Below are positions 51,113-58,606 of a stretch of 64,000 nt of DNA, piece after piece. The stretch's first letter is position 1, and each line of letters begins with the position of its first letter. Under the pieces are notes generated by a model. That model saw nothing but the letters and a program-made list of their open reading frames with translations. It had not been told where the DNA came from and made no database searches. This DNA is from JANWHQ01 sp963775275 (GTDB lineage Bacteria > Pseudomonadota > Alphaproteobacteria > Caulobacterales > Caulobacteraceae): NCBI GenBank assembly GCA_963775275.1, contig CAVZII010000005.1, forward strand, positions 124,001-188,000, in the 5' to 3' direction. The position numbers were made by a program, and so were the translations under genes.

Positions 51113-51429
51113 AGCGGCTCGACCTTCACCGCAGTGCCGTAGGCCAGCACCTCGGTGATGCCCTCCATGATCTCGTTGGCGTCGTAGCGCATGGCGATCA
51201 CGGCGTTGGCGCCCATGGCCTCGGCGTGGCGGACCAGGAGGTCGTAGGCCTCCTGGCGCGCGCGCTCGGCAAGGTCGGTGTAGATGGTGATGTTCCCGCC
51301 AAACACCGATTGGATCGCCCCGCCGATGTTGCCGACGATGCTGCGTGAGCGGACGGTGACCCCGCGCACAAGGCCAACGTAGGCGGTGATACGATGGCCT
51401 GGCAGGTCGTTGGTCGTGGCGACGAGCAT
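51109..51429 (-). CDS. YbjQ/UPF0145-family protein
   Basis: A 106-residue YbjQ (DUF74) family protein, a small oligomeric fold of unknown function sometimes called heavy-metal-binding. Family blocks are MLVATTNDLPGHRITAYVGL, VRGVTVRSRSIVGNIGGAIQ and the C-terminal MGANAVIAMRYDANEIMEGI. ATG 51429 gives the standard N terminus; ATG 51456 adds nine residues. Its stop lies in the CTGA start of the RusA-like gene. Its promoter side now faces the insertion sequence. Confidence 0.85.
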   Translation of the reverse strand: MLVATTNDLPGHRITAYVGLVRGVTVRSRSIVGNIGGAIQSVFGGNITIYTDLAERARQEAYDLLVRHAEAMGANAVIAMRYDANEIMEGITEVLAYGTAVKVEPL

Positions 51430-51478
51430 GGCGCGATCCTCTTTGGCCGCCAGCATATCCCGGCCGCCCGGCCCGCGC

Positions 51479-51497
51479 CACGTTGCGGGGGGCCCGT
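51479..51497 (+). repeat. Left copy of 19-bp direct repeat flanking the IS
   Basis: CACGTTGCGGGGGGCCCGT occurs here and again at 52863-52881, just outside both IS ends. With 2-3 bp gaps to the inverted repeats it is best read as a long target-site duplication (about 24 bp with edge mismatches). Long duplications are known for IS1202-type elements. Confidence 0.8.
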
Positions 51498-51502
51498 GTG
51501 GC

Positions 51503-51550
51503 TAGCTCGTGAAGTGTCCGGAGTTTGTAGCTCGTGAAGTGTCCGGTTTG
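51503..51550 (+). repeat. Duplicated left terminal repeat of the IS
   Basis: TAGCTCGTGAAGTGTCCGG is present at 51503-51521 and again at 51528-51546. The outer copy matches the right end better, with GAGTTTG like GATTTGG. The inner copy could be an extra transposase-binding site or a remnant of a misplaced end. Confidence 0.8.
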
Positions 51551-51576
51551 TGTGGCCTCTGGAACGAGGGGCTGGG

Positions 51577-52756
51577 ATGGACCGGGCGCGCATCAACGAG
51601 GGCATACGAAGGATGCGTTTCGAGGACCTGCTTGGACGACACGAGCGAGGCGAGCTTGGCCAGGAGGCGGCGGCGGAGATGCTGGGGGTCAGCGACCGGA
51701 CGTTCCGTCGCTGGCGCGACCGGCTGCACGACGAGGGACCTGCGGGGCTGGCCGATCGTCGCCTGCGGCCGTCGAGCCGGCGGGCTCCGATGGCGGAGAT
51801 CGAGCGGATGCTGGGGCTCTACCGGGCCCACTACGGCGAGTTCACGGTGAAGCACTTCCACGAGCAGCTGGTGAAGCGGCACGACTACAAGCTAGGCTAT
51901 ACGGTGACCAAGGTCTGGCTGCAGCGGTCGGGGCTGGTGCGCCCGGCGAGGAAGCGCTCGGCGCATCGCAAGAAGCGTCCGCGCCGGCCGATGGTGGGCA
52001 TGATGCTGCACCAGGACGCCTCGACCCACGCCTGGCTGGCTGGCGGGCTCTGCAAGCACGACCTGGTGGTCACCATGGACGACGCCACCAGCGCGATCTA
52101 CTCGGCCTTCCTGGTCGACGAGGAGGGCACGGCGTCCAGCTTTCGCGGCCTGGCCGAGGTGATCGCCCGTCACGGTCTGTTCTGCAGCTTCTACACCGAC
52201 CGGGGCAGCCACTACTTCCACACCCCCGAGGCCGGCGCGAAGGTCTCCAGGACGGCCCTGACCCAGGTCGGCCGGGCCCTGGCCCAGCTCGGCATCGAGC
52301 ACATCGCCGCCTACTCGCCCCAGGCCCGCGGACGCTCGGAGCGAGCCTTCGGCACGCTGCAGGATCGCCTGCCCAAGGAGCTGGCCCTGGCCGGCGTCAC
52401 CACCGTCGAGGCCGCCAACCGCTTCCTCGCCGAGGTCTACATCCCCCAGCACAACTGCAGCTTTCGCCGTCGAGGCCGAACAGCCAGGCTCAGGCTTCGT
52501 GCCCGACCCCGCCGGGCTGTGGCGCGAGATCCTCTGCGTTCAGGACGAGCGCACCGTCGGCAACGACAACACCGTCAGGTGGCGCGGGCTGTCTCTTCAG
52601 CTCCCGCCGAGCCGGCTGAGGACGCATTTCGTCAAGGCCAGCGTGCGGGTCCACGAGTATCCCGATGGTTCGATCGCCGTCTTCTGGGGACCGCATCGGC
52701 TGGCCGACTACGACAGCCACGGCGCCATCAAGCACCAACACGATCAGGCCGCATGA
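51577..52756 (+). pseudogene. IS1202/ISNCY-like transposase, frameshifted
   Basis: The N-terminal helix-turn-helix (AAAEMLGVSDRTFRRWRDRL) leads into an rve-type integrase core with the DDE residues in LHQDASTHAW, SFYTDRGSHYFHTPEAG and PQARGRSERAFGTLQDRLPK. The family marker KHFHEQLVKRHDYKLGYTVT is also present. After YIPQHN the frame should continue AAFAVEAEQPGSGFVPDPAG and ERTVGNDNTVRWRGLSLQL, but these lie in the next frame; an extra T near 52456 explains the shift. Corrected, it has 392 residues. No slippery heptamer is present. The element is therefore inactive unless the T is a sequencing error. Confidence 0.85.
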
Positions 52757-52776
52757 AACGCTCCAGCGCGGCCGTC

Positions 52777-52802
52777 TTGCTCCGGGGCATGCCCCGGAGC
52801 AA
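52777..52802. repeat. 26-bp perfect palindrome inside the IS
   Basis: TTGCTCCGGGGCA is followed directly by its reverse complement, centred between 52789 and 52790. It lies 20 nt after the transposase stop and 58 nt before the right end. With AAAA at one side and no T-tract on the coding strand it does not look like a standard terminator. It may stop transcription entering or leaving the element, or be a transposase site. Confidence 0.8.
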
Positions 52803-52828
52803 AACAAGAACGAGCGGACAGATCACGC

Positions 52829-52860
52829 GCTACCAAATCCGGACATCTTTACGAGCTAGC
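52829..52860 (-). repeat. Right terminal inverted repeat of the IS
   Basis: On the minus strand this reads GCTAGCTCGTAAAGATGTCC then GGATTTGGTAGC, matching the left end starting at 51501 with a few mismatches and single-base gaps. It fixes the right boundary of the element. Confidence 0.8.
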
Positions 52861-52862
52861 GA

Positions 52863-52881
52863 CACGTTGCGGGGGGCCCGT
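52863..52881 (+). repeat. Right copy of 19-bp direct repeat flanking the IS
   Basis: Identical to 51479-51497. It is followed by only 38 nt before the fumC start, so the fumC leader now consists of this repeat, a short native segment and whatever the IS provides. Confidence 0.8.
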
Positions 52882-52919
52882 CGCGAGGCTAGACCCCGGC
52901 CAGCTTCAAGGAGCCCGCG

Positions 52920-54311
52920 ATGTCCGCCACCCGCGTCGAGACCGACACCTTCGGACCGATCGAGGTCCCGGCCGACCGCTATTGGGGCGCCCAGACCCAG
53001 CGCTCGCTCGGCAACTTCAGGATCGGCTGGGAGAAGCAGCCCCTGCCGGTGATCCACGCGCTCGGGGTCATCAAGCGGGCGGCGGCCGAGACCAACATGG
53101 CGCTGGGCAGGCTCGATCCCAAGCTCGGCGAGGCGATCGTCGCCGCGGCCCAGGAGGTGATCGACGGCAAGCTCGACGACCACTTCCCCCTGGTGGTCTG
53201 GCAGACTGGCTCGGGCACCCAGTCCAACATGAACGCCAACGAGGTGATCTCGAACCGGGCGATCGAGATGCTGGGCGGCGAGATGGGATCGAAGACGCCG
53301 GTCCATCCCAACGACCACGTCAATATGAGCCAGTCGTCCAACGACACCTATCCGACGGCCATGCACATCGCCTGCGCGATCGAGATCGCCTACGCGCTGA
53401 ACCCGGCGCTGGAGCACCTGCACGAGGCGCTGAAGCATAAGACCGAGGCCTTCGCCCACATCATCAAGATCGGGCGCACCCACACCCAGGACGCCACGCC
53501 CCTGACGCTGGGCCAGGAGTTCTCGGGCTATTCGCACCAGGTCGCCCAGGCCGTGCGGCGGATCAAGGAGTCGCTCTACGGCCTCTATGAGCTGGCCCAG
53601 GGCGGCACGGCCGTCGGCACCGGGCTGAACGCGCCCGTGGGCTTCGCCGAAGGCGTGGCCGAGCGGATCGCGGCGATCACCCGCCTGCCCTTCATCACGG
53701 CGCCCAACAAGTTCGAGGCGCTGGCCGCGCACGACGCCATGGTGTTCTCGCACGGCGCCATCAACTCGGCGGCGGCGGCCCTGTTCAAGATCGCCAACGA
53801 CATCCGTTTCCTGGGCTCGGGCCCGCGCTCGGGCCTGGGCGAGCTGGCCCTGCCGGAGAACGAGCCGGGCTCCTCGATCATGCCGGGCAAGGTGAACCCC
53901 ACCCAGTGCGAGGCGCTGACCATGGTCTGCGCCCAGATCATGGGCAACCAGACGACCATGACCGTGGCCGGCAGCCAGGGCCACTTCGAGCTGAACGTGT
54001 TCAACCCGGTGATGGCCTACAACTTCCTGCAGTCGACCCGGCTGATGGCCGATGCGGCGCGAAGCTTCACCGACAACTGCGTCGCCGGCATCGAAGCGCG
54101 CGAGGACAATATCAAGGCCTCGCTCGAGCGCTCCCTGATGCTGGTCACGGCGCTGGCGCCCAGGATCGGCTACGACAACGCCGCCAAGATCGCCAAGACT
54201 GCGCACAAGAACGGGACGACGCTGCGCGAGGAGGCTGTGGGCGGCGGCTATGTGACGAACGAGGAGTTCGACGCGATCGTGCGGCCGGAGAAGATGATCA
54301 GCCCGGGCTGA
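52920..54311 (+). CDS. fumC: Fumarate hydratase, class II
   Basis: Iron-independent fumarase of the TCA cycle. The 463 residues show DTFGPIEVPADRYWGAQTQR, the substrate-binding WQTGSGTQSNMNANEV, HPNDHVNMSQSSNDTYPTAM, IGRTHTQDATPLTLGQEFSG, and the signature GSSIMPGKVNPTQCE with the catalytic Ser. An AAGGAG ribosome site precedes ATG 52920. The insertion sequence ends 59 nt upstream and may have replaced the native promoter. Confidence 0.97.
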   Translation: MSATRVETDTFGPIEVPADRYWGAQTQRSLGNFRIGWEKQPLPVIHALGVIKRAAAETNMALGRLDPKLGEAIVAAAQEVIDGKLDDHFPLVVWQTGSGTQSNMNANEVISNRAIEMLGGEMGSKTPVHPNDHVNMSQSSNDTYPTAMHIACAIEIAYALNPALEHLHEALKHKTEAFAHIIKIGRTHTQDATPLTLGQEFSGYSHQVAQAVRRIKESLYGLYELAQGGTAVGTGLNAPVGFAEGVAERIAAITRLPFITAPNKFEALAAHDAMVFSHGAINSAAAALFKIANDIRFLGSGPRSGLGELALPENEPGSSIMPGKVNPTQCEALTMVCAQIMGNQTTMTVAGSQGHFELNVFNPVMAYNFLQSTRLMADAARSFTDNCVAGIEAREDNIKASLERSLMLVTALAPRIGYDNAAKIAKTAHKNGTTLREEAVGGGYVTNEEFDAIVRPEKMISPG

Positions 54312-54321
54312 CGCGACACGG

Positions 54322-54765
54322 ATGATCCAGATCGTGCGGATCGAGGACGGCCTTCCTGAGGGCTTCGAGGCGCTGCGACGCGAGGCGGCGGCGGAAGGCT
54401 TCCGCCACGTGGAGCGGCTGGCGGTCGGCTACGCCTCCGGCGCCATGCGCTTCGACGGCGAAGGCGAGGCCCTTTTCGGCGCCGTGGTCGACGGCGAGCT
54501 CGCCGCCGTTGGCGGCGTCACGCGAGACGAGGAGAATCCGGGCCTGGATGCGCGGCGGATGCGACGGCTCTACGTACGGCCCGCCTACCGGCGGCGGGGC
54601 GTCGGCCGGGCGCTTGCGGGAGCGATGATCCAGCAGGCCATGGCCGCGGCGCCGCTGGCCACCGTCAACGCGGGAACGCCGGACGCGCCGGCGTTCTGGG
54701 AGGCCATGGGGTTCGCACCCGCACACGCGGGCGGCCGCGTCACCCACGCCTTGGCGCGGGAATGA
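54322..54765 (+). CDS. GNAT-family N-acetyltransferase
   Basis: A 147-residue acetyltransferase. The acetyl-CoA-binding motif A is MRRLYVRPAYRRRGVGRALA, with the R/Q-x-x-G-x-G/A pattern, and the C-terminal APAFWEAMGFAP block is typical. It lies 10 nt after fumC on the same strand, so it is probably co-transcribed. The substrate is unknown. Confidence 0.85.
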   Translation: MIQIVRIEDGLPEGFEALRREAAAEGFRHVERLAVGYASGAMRFDGEGEALFGAVVDGELAAVGGVTRDEENPGLDARRMRRLYVRPAYRRRGVGRALAGAMIQQAMAAAPLATVNAGTPDAPAFWEAMGFAPAHAGGRVTHALARE

Positions 54766-54767
54766 GC

Positions 54768-55193
54768 TCAGCCGCCGAGCGACGGAGCGAAGCCGAACCT
54801 GGAGTCGCAGCTGTCGGCCTGGGCGACCACCTGCCTGACCGTGGCGGTGTCGAGGTCGCCCTCGGTCTCGGCGTCGACAAGCTTCATATAGGCCTGGGAG
54901 CGGGCGGACTCGCTGTCGGTCTTCAGCTGACTGATGCCCACCTCGAGCTGGCGCGCCAGCCGGTTCAACCGATCCTGGAAGTCGATCCGGGCGTAGTTGA
55001 AATAGCGCTCGCCCATCAGGCTGTCGGCGACGCCGAAGTTGCCCTGATCGTCGGCCAGGGCGCCGTAGACGCCGGCGCAGTCGTCACTGGAGGGGCCCGC
55101 CTCGGGCTCGGCCGTGGCCACGGGCGCTTCGGCCGCCGCGGCGGGGCCGCTCAGCACGATGAGGAGCGCGAGCCCCAGGATCTTGGCGTTCAT
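54768..55193 (-). CDS. Secreted hypothetical protein
   Basis: A 141-residue protein from ATG 55193 with a signal peptide (MNAKILGLALLIVLSGPAAA). The mature part has two cysteines (SSDDCAGVYGALADDQGNFG and VVAQADSCDSRFGFAP) that could pair, and a mostly helical, charged middle (FQDRLNRLARQLEVGISQLK). I recognise no family. It is convergent with the GNAT gene, with 2 nt between stops. The open frame runs on upstream of the ATG but loses protein-like composition. Confidence 0.7.
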   Translation of the reverse strand: MNAKILGLALLIVLSGPAAAAEAPVATAEPEAGPSSDDCAGVYGALADDQGNFGVADSLMGERYFNYARIDFQDRLNRLARQLEVGISQLKTDSESARSQAYMKLVDAETEGDLDTATVRQVVAQADSCDSRFGFAPSLGG

Positions 55194-55355
55194 TCGCCCT
55201 CCGCGACTTGGCGCTCTTGGACCCCAAGCCCGGGGCCAAATTGAGGCGTGGGCGGCCGGGCGGCGCGGCCGCCGGGCCGCAGCACGCCGCGCTAAGTCGC
55301 CGTTGACGGCTTCGCGCATGTTCTTGTATTGTTCCGGCCGCACAGGAGGCCAGTC

Positions 55356-55955
55356 ATGCTGACGCTCTACCACTCGCCGCAGACGCGCTCGTCGCGGTTC
55401 ATCTGGCTGCTCGAGGAGATCGGCGAGCCCTACCGGATCGAGTACGTGAGCATCCGGCGCGGCGATGGCTCGGGCGAGCGCGACCCCAGGAACCCCAACC
55501 CCGACGGCAAGGTCCCGACCCTCGACCATGACGGCAAGCTGGTGATGGAGTCGGCGGCCATCTGCCTCTACCTGTCGGACGCCTTCCCGGGCGCCGGTCT
55601 CGGGCCGGCGGTCGGCGATCCCCGGCGGGCGGACTATCTGACCTGGCTCTTCTTCTATGCCGGCGAGGCTGAGCCCGCGCTCATCGCCAAGTGGACCAAG
55701 CGCACCGACAGCGACGCGGCCGAGGCGCGGCGCTACGAGCAGATGCTGGCGCGCTTCGAGGGCGCGCTGGCGGTCGGGCCCTACATCCTGGGCGACGGCT
55801 TCAGCGCGGTCGATGTGCTGTTCGGCAGCATCGTCCAGTGGGGCGCGCAGATGCTGCCCCAGCGCGACGCCTTCGACGCCTATCTGAAGCGGCTCGAGGC
55901 CCGGCCGGCCTTCCAGCGCGCCCAAGCCAAGGATTCGCCGGAAGGCGGCGCCTGA
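55356..55955 (+). CDS. Glutathione S-transferase family protein
   Basis: A 199-residue GST. The N-terminal thioredoxin-like domain has LTLYHSPQTRSSRFIWLLEE with the likely catalytic Ser, the cis-Pro and glutathione-binding NPDGKVPTLDHDGKLVMESA (GKVP and ES), and a helical C-terminal domain. An AGGAGG ribosome site precedes ATG 55356. DUF4169 follows after 1 nt. The substrate is not known. Confidence 0.88.
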   Translation: MLTLYHSPQTRSSRFIWLLEEIGEPYRIEYVSIRRGDGSGERDPRNPNPDGKVPTLDHDGKLVMESAAICLYLSDAFPGAGLGPAVGDPRRADYLTWLFFYAGEAEPALIAKWTKRTDSDAAEARRYEQMLARFEGALAVGPYILGDGFSAVDVLFGSIVQWGAQMLPQRDAFDAYLKRLEARPAFQRAQAKDSPEGGA

Positions 55956-55956
55956 G

Positions 55957-56133
55957 ATGGCCGAGCTGGTCAACCTGAACCGGGCGCGCAAGGCCAAGGC
56001 GCGGGAGTCGGCCGAGGCCAAGGCGGCGCAGAACCGGGTCCGCTTCGGCCGGACCAAGGCCGAGCGCCAGCTCGAGACGGCGCGCGCCGAGAAGGCCGCG
56101 CGCGAGCTCGACGCCAAGAAGCGCGAGCGCTGA
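55957..56133 (+). CDS. DUF4169-family small protein
   Basis: A 58-residue highly charged protein, MAELVNLNRARKAKARE and so on, ending AARELDAKKRER. This Arg/Lys/Glu/Ala-rich helix is the DUF4169 family. ATG 55957 lies 1 nt after the GST stop. In alphaproteobacteria it is regularly followed by a ribbon-helix-helix gene and lies near fumC, as here. Function unknown. Confidence 0.85.
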   Translation: MAELVNLNRARKAKARESAEAKAAQNRVRFGRTKAERQLETARAEKAARELDAKKRER

Positions 56134-56135
56134 GC

Positions 56136-56363
56136 TTGCCGGGCCTTCTGAGGAAGCGCTCGATCAGCCTGTCCGGCCACGCCACCTCGCTGGCGCTGGA
56201 GCCGGAGTTCTGGTCGGCGCTGGACGTCATGGCCGCAGCCCAGGGCCTGAGCCTGGCGGGTCTGGTCGGCCGGATCGACCAGGGCCGGAACGGCCGCCCC
56301 CTCGCCTCGGCGTGCCGCGTGGCGGCCCTGGCCTGGGCGGAATTTAGGCTTCCCTCCCCCTGA
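56136..56363 (+). CDS. Ribbon-helix-helix domain protein
   Basis: A 75-residue protein starting at TTG 56136, 2 nt after DUF4169. It has the RHH_4-type fold: the strand RKRSISLSGHATSLALEPEF then WSALDVMAAAQGLSLAGLVG and a short C-terminal SACRVAALAWAEFR. It may bind DNA as a dimer and regulate its neighbours. The gene pair DUF4169-RHH is conserved in alphaproteobacteria. The last 20 bp overlap the convergent transporter gene. Confidence 0.8.
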   Translation: MPGLLRKRSISLSGHATSLALEPEFWSALDVMAAAQGLSLAGLVGRIDQGRNGRPLASACRVAALAWAEFRLPSP

Positions 56364-57246
56364 TCAGCAGGATCTGGCCGCCCAGGACCAGAGCCAGACC
56401 GGCAAGCGCCGCCCAGCCCCAATGCGCGCCTTCGGTCAAGGCGGAGAGGATCATGGCCGTCGGCGGGGTCAGCGCCGCCACATAGGAGGCGAAGGTGTAG
56501 CCCCGCCGTCGCGCCAGCGAATAGAAGACGACGAAGGCGACGACCGAGCCCAGGAGGGCCAGGTAGAGCAGCCCGCCGACGTAGGCGGGCGTGGGATCGA
56601 AGCGCCAGGGCTCGCCCCGGACCAGCTCGAACAGCGCCAGCAGCCCCGCGCCATAGCCCATGGCCCAGGCCGCGCCCGGCGCCACCGCGGCGCCCGCCGA
56701 CTGGGCGCGGGCGGCGAAGAGGTTGCCGAGGACGGCGGTGACGACGCCCGCGAGCGCGATCAGCACGCCGAAGCCGGCCCCCTGCGCCCTTGCGGCGAGG
56801 ATCTCGGCGAACGACATGGCGGCGACGCCGCCCAGGCCCAGGAGCGTGCCCGCCCAGGCCAGCGGCGAGGCCCTCTGGCCGAGCAGCAGGCGGAAGAGCA
56901 CCAGGTTGACGAAGGCCACCGCCGCGAAGATCACCGCCATGGCGCCCGAGGCGAGCTTCGCCTCGGCCTGGTAGACGCAGGCGTACTGCAGGCAGAAGCC
57001 GCACAGCCCCTGGCCGAACACCTCGACGTGCTGGCGCCGCGTCAGGGCGATCGGGCGGCCGGTCGACGCGCACCAGGCGAACAGGACGACCGAGGCCAGG
57101 GCGAACCGGTAGACCACCGACTGCAGCGGCGGGACCGCGCCGAGCTCGAGCTTGATCGCCCGCCAGGTCGTTCCCCAGATCAGGCTACAGATGGCCAACG
57201 AGATCAGGTCAGCCGCCAGCGGCCGGGCAGGCTTGGCCGATGACAA
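56344..57246 (-). CDS. EamA/DMT-family transporter
   Basis: A 300-residue drug/metabolite transporter with ten predicted helices in two EamA repeats. Repeat one includes LISLAICSLIWGTTWRAIKL and PLQSVVYRFALASVVLFAWC; repeat two includes LALLGSVVAFVVFYSLARRR. Such proteins export amino acids or metabolites. A 16-bp palindrome at 57280-57295 sits 33 nt upstream, in operator position, so expression is likely repressed by a dimeric regulator. Confidence 0.88.
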   Translation of the reverse strand: MSSAKPARPLAADLISLAICSLIWGTTWRAIKLELGAVPPLQSVVYRFALASVVLFAWCASTGRPIALTRRQHVEVFGQGLCGFCLQYACVYQAEAKLASGAMAVIFAAVAFVNLVLFRLLLGQRASPLAWAGTLLGLGGVAAMSFAEILAARAQGAGFGVLIALAGVVTAVLGNLFAARAQSAGAAVAPGAAWAMGYGAGLLALFELVRGEPWRFDPTPAYVGGLLYLALLGSVVAFVVFYSLARRRGYTFASYVAALTPPTAMILSALTEGAHWGWAALAGLALVLGGQILLIRGREA

Positions 57247-57279
57247 GCGAAATCCCTCCCAGGCTCACCCGGAAATCAC

Positions 57280-57295
57280 ATAAAGATATCTTTAT
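57280..57295. promoter_or_regulatory. 16-bp palindromic operator candidate upstream of EamA gene
   Basis: ATAAAGATATCTTTAT is a perfect palindrome in an AT-rich patch of an otherwise GC-rich window, immediately upstream of the transporter start. Similar AAGATATCTT palindromes are bound by ArsR-family SahR regulators of methionine/SAH metabolism in proteobacteria, to my recollection. A match to SahR is a hypothesis. No regulator gene lies beside it. Confidence 0.6.
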
Positions 57296-57348
57296 ATGAC
57301 TGCATCCAAGGCGCCCGGAAGGGATTTAGGATCGCATGGCGCGACGGG

Positions 57349-57540
57349 TCAGCCCCACGAGCTCAGCATTCCGGCGACGCGCTCGGTGGCGCCCGGCGCC
57401 CAGCTGATGGCGGCTCCCACCGCAGCGGCGACCAAGAAGATCGCCAACAGCGCGATCAACAGGCCCGAGCCCTGTGTCGAACGCACTCTGCTCGTCTCGA
57501 GGTTGAAAGGATCGCGGGCGGAGCCCGTGTGTTTGAGCAT
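57349..57540 (-). CDS. Small single-span membrane protein
   Basis: A 63-residue protein: a polar N terminus (MLKHTGSARDPFNLETSRVR), a single hydrophobic helix (GLLIALLAIFLVAAAVGAAI) and a short C terminus ending MLSSWG. A strong ribosome site (GGAGGAAACAC before ATG) supports it as a real gene. No family is known to me. It stands alone between the EamA transporter and the ParA-like gene. Confidence 0.65.
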   Translation of the reverse strand: MLKHTGSARDPFNLETSRVRSTQGSGLLIALLAIFLVAAAVGAAISWAPGATERVAGMLSSWG

Positions 57541-57758
57541 GTGTTTCCTCCATATGTCCTTCAGCACCGGCGCCGGAGACGAGGCGGATCTGCAACGGAT
57601 TGACGACACGCCGCAGGGGAACTCGATCGCGCCTCACTCGCGTGCGCCGCGAGCTGGGGCGCGCGGTTTAGGCCTCAGGGTTAACGAGGGCAACACCGAA
57701 TAACCGCGTTCGATCAACTTTTCGCGAGGTCGCCCGCCAGCCCCTGCATGGCGGCGCT

Positions 57759-58436
57759 TCAGGCCCGTCGCGCAAGGCTCTCCGCTTCAAGCAGGCCATG
57801 GACGTGCTCCCACAGCCGCCCGAGCTCGATCGCCGCAGGCCGGCCGGGCGCCCACTCCTCGACGCTCAGACCCCGCCCGATGGCCGCCTGCAGCGCGGCC
57901 CGCGACCTCAGCCCGATCGGCGCCAGCGGCAGACCGGCGAACCTCAACGCCTCGACCGCGGTGATCACCGCCGCGGACTCCTGGCCGCAGCGCGCGCTCG
58001 GCGCCTGGTTCAACACGACCACGCCGCGCCCGCCGACGCGGCGCACGACCTCGGCCGAGCGGACGGCGGAGGCCACATCCAGGAAGCTCGGCCGCGCCAG
58101 GAGTAGGCACAGGTCCGAGACGTTGACCGCCGACACCATCTCGGTTTCGGCGCCCGGCGGGGTGTCGATCACCATCAGGTCGAAACCGTCGCGCTCGGCG
58201 GTCTGTCCGAGCTGGAAGAGCTTTGCGCCGCAGGTGTCGATGCGCGCCGGCCCCGGCCCGCGCCGCATCCTCAGCACGTCCGCGGCCGAGCGCTGGGGGT
58301 CCGCGTCCGCGACGAGGACGCGCAGGCCCCTCAGATGCGCCGCTATGGCGAGATTGACGCTCAGAGTCGTCTTGCCCGTCCCGCCCTTGCCGGACAGGAT
58401 CGCAAGCGTCCGCAAACGAGACGCACCGTCCCTCAT
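57759..58436 (-). CDS. Orphan ParA/MinD-family ATPase
   Basis: A 225-residue deviant-Walker ATPase: LAILSGKGGTGKTTLSVNLA (Walker A), LVADADPQRSAADVLR (A') and FDLMVIDTPPGAETEMVSAV (Walker B). It lacks the MipZ length (about 290) and a ParB partner is absent. Such orphan ParAs position protein complexes such as chemoreceptors, or replicate plasmid modules. ATG 58436 is chosen over a GTG at 58451. It diverges from uvrD. Confidence 0.85.
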   Translation of the reverse strand: MRDGASRLRTLAILSGKGGTGKTTLSVNLAIAAHLRGLRVLVADADPQRSAADVLRMRRGPGPARIDTCGAKLFQLGQTAERDGFDLMVIDTPPGAETEMVSAVNVSDLCLLLARPSFLDVASAVRSAEVVRRVGGRGVVVLNQAPSARCGQESAAVITAVEALRFAGLPLAPIGLRSRAALQAAIGRGLSVEEWAPGRPAAIELGRLWEHVHGLLEAESLARRA

Positions 58437-58606
58437 CACACCATCCACCAACGGCGGGACCGTCGAAGCGTCCCCGCTCCATAGGCCTGCTAGGCCAGTT
58501 GTGCGAGCTTAACCAGGGACTTGTGACGTTCGCTTGACGAAGATCAAACCCAGCCCAATCGAGAGGCGCCGTGCGGGGATTATGAGCGCGCCCGCGCGTG
58601 CTACAT

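Larger units (their letters stand above)
51501..52860 (+). mobile_element. IS1202/ISNCY-like insertion sequence, about 1.36 kb
   Basis: The element has imperfect terminal inverted repeats starting GCTAGCTCGT at 51501 and at 52860 (read on the other strand), continuing for about 30 bp through GAAGTGTCCGGAGTTTG versus AAAGATGTCCGGATTTGG. Inside is a transposase gene that carries one frameshift. The left inverted repeat is partly duplicated (second copy 51528-51550). A 19-bp direct repeat flanks it. It interrupted the short intergenic space between ybjQ and fumC. Confidence 0.85.

Noticed and set aside
51534..52619. Alternative long frame inside the IS
   Set aside because: It lacks the helix-turn-helix and DDE residues; the neighbouring frame carries the transposase.
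50735..52860. Prophage or genomic island around the RusA-like gene and IS
   Set aside because: No integrase, structural phage gene or tRNA attachment site is present; only a single IS and one RusA-like gene.
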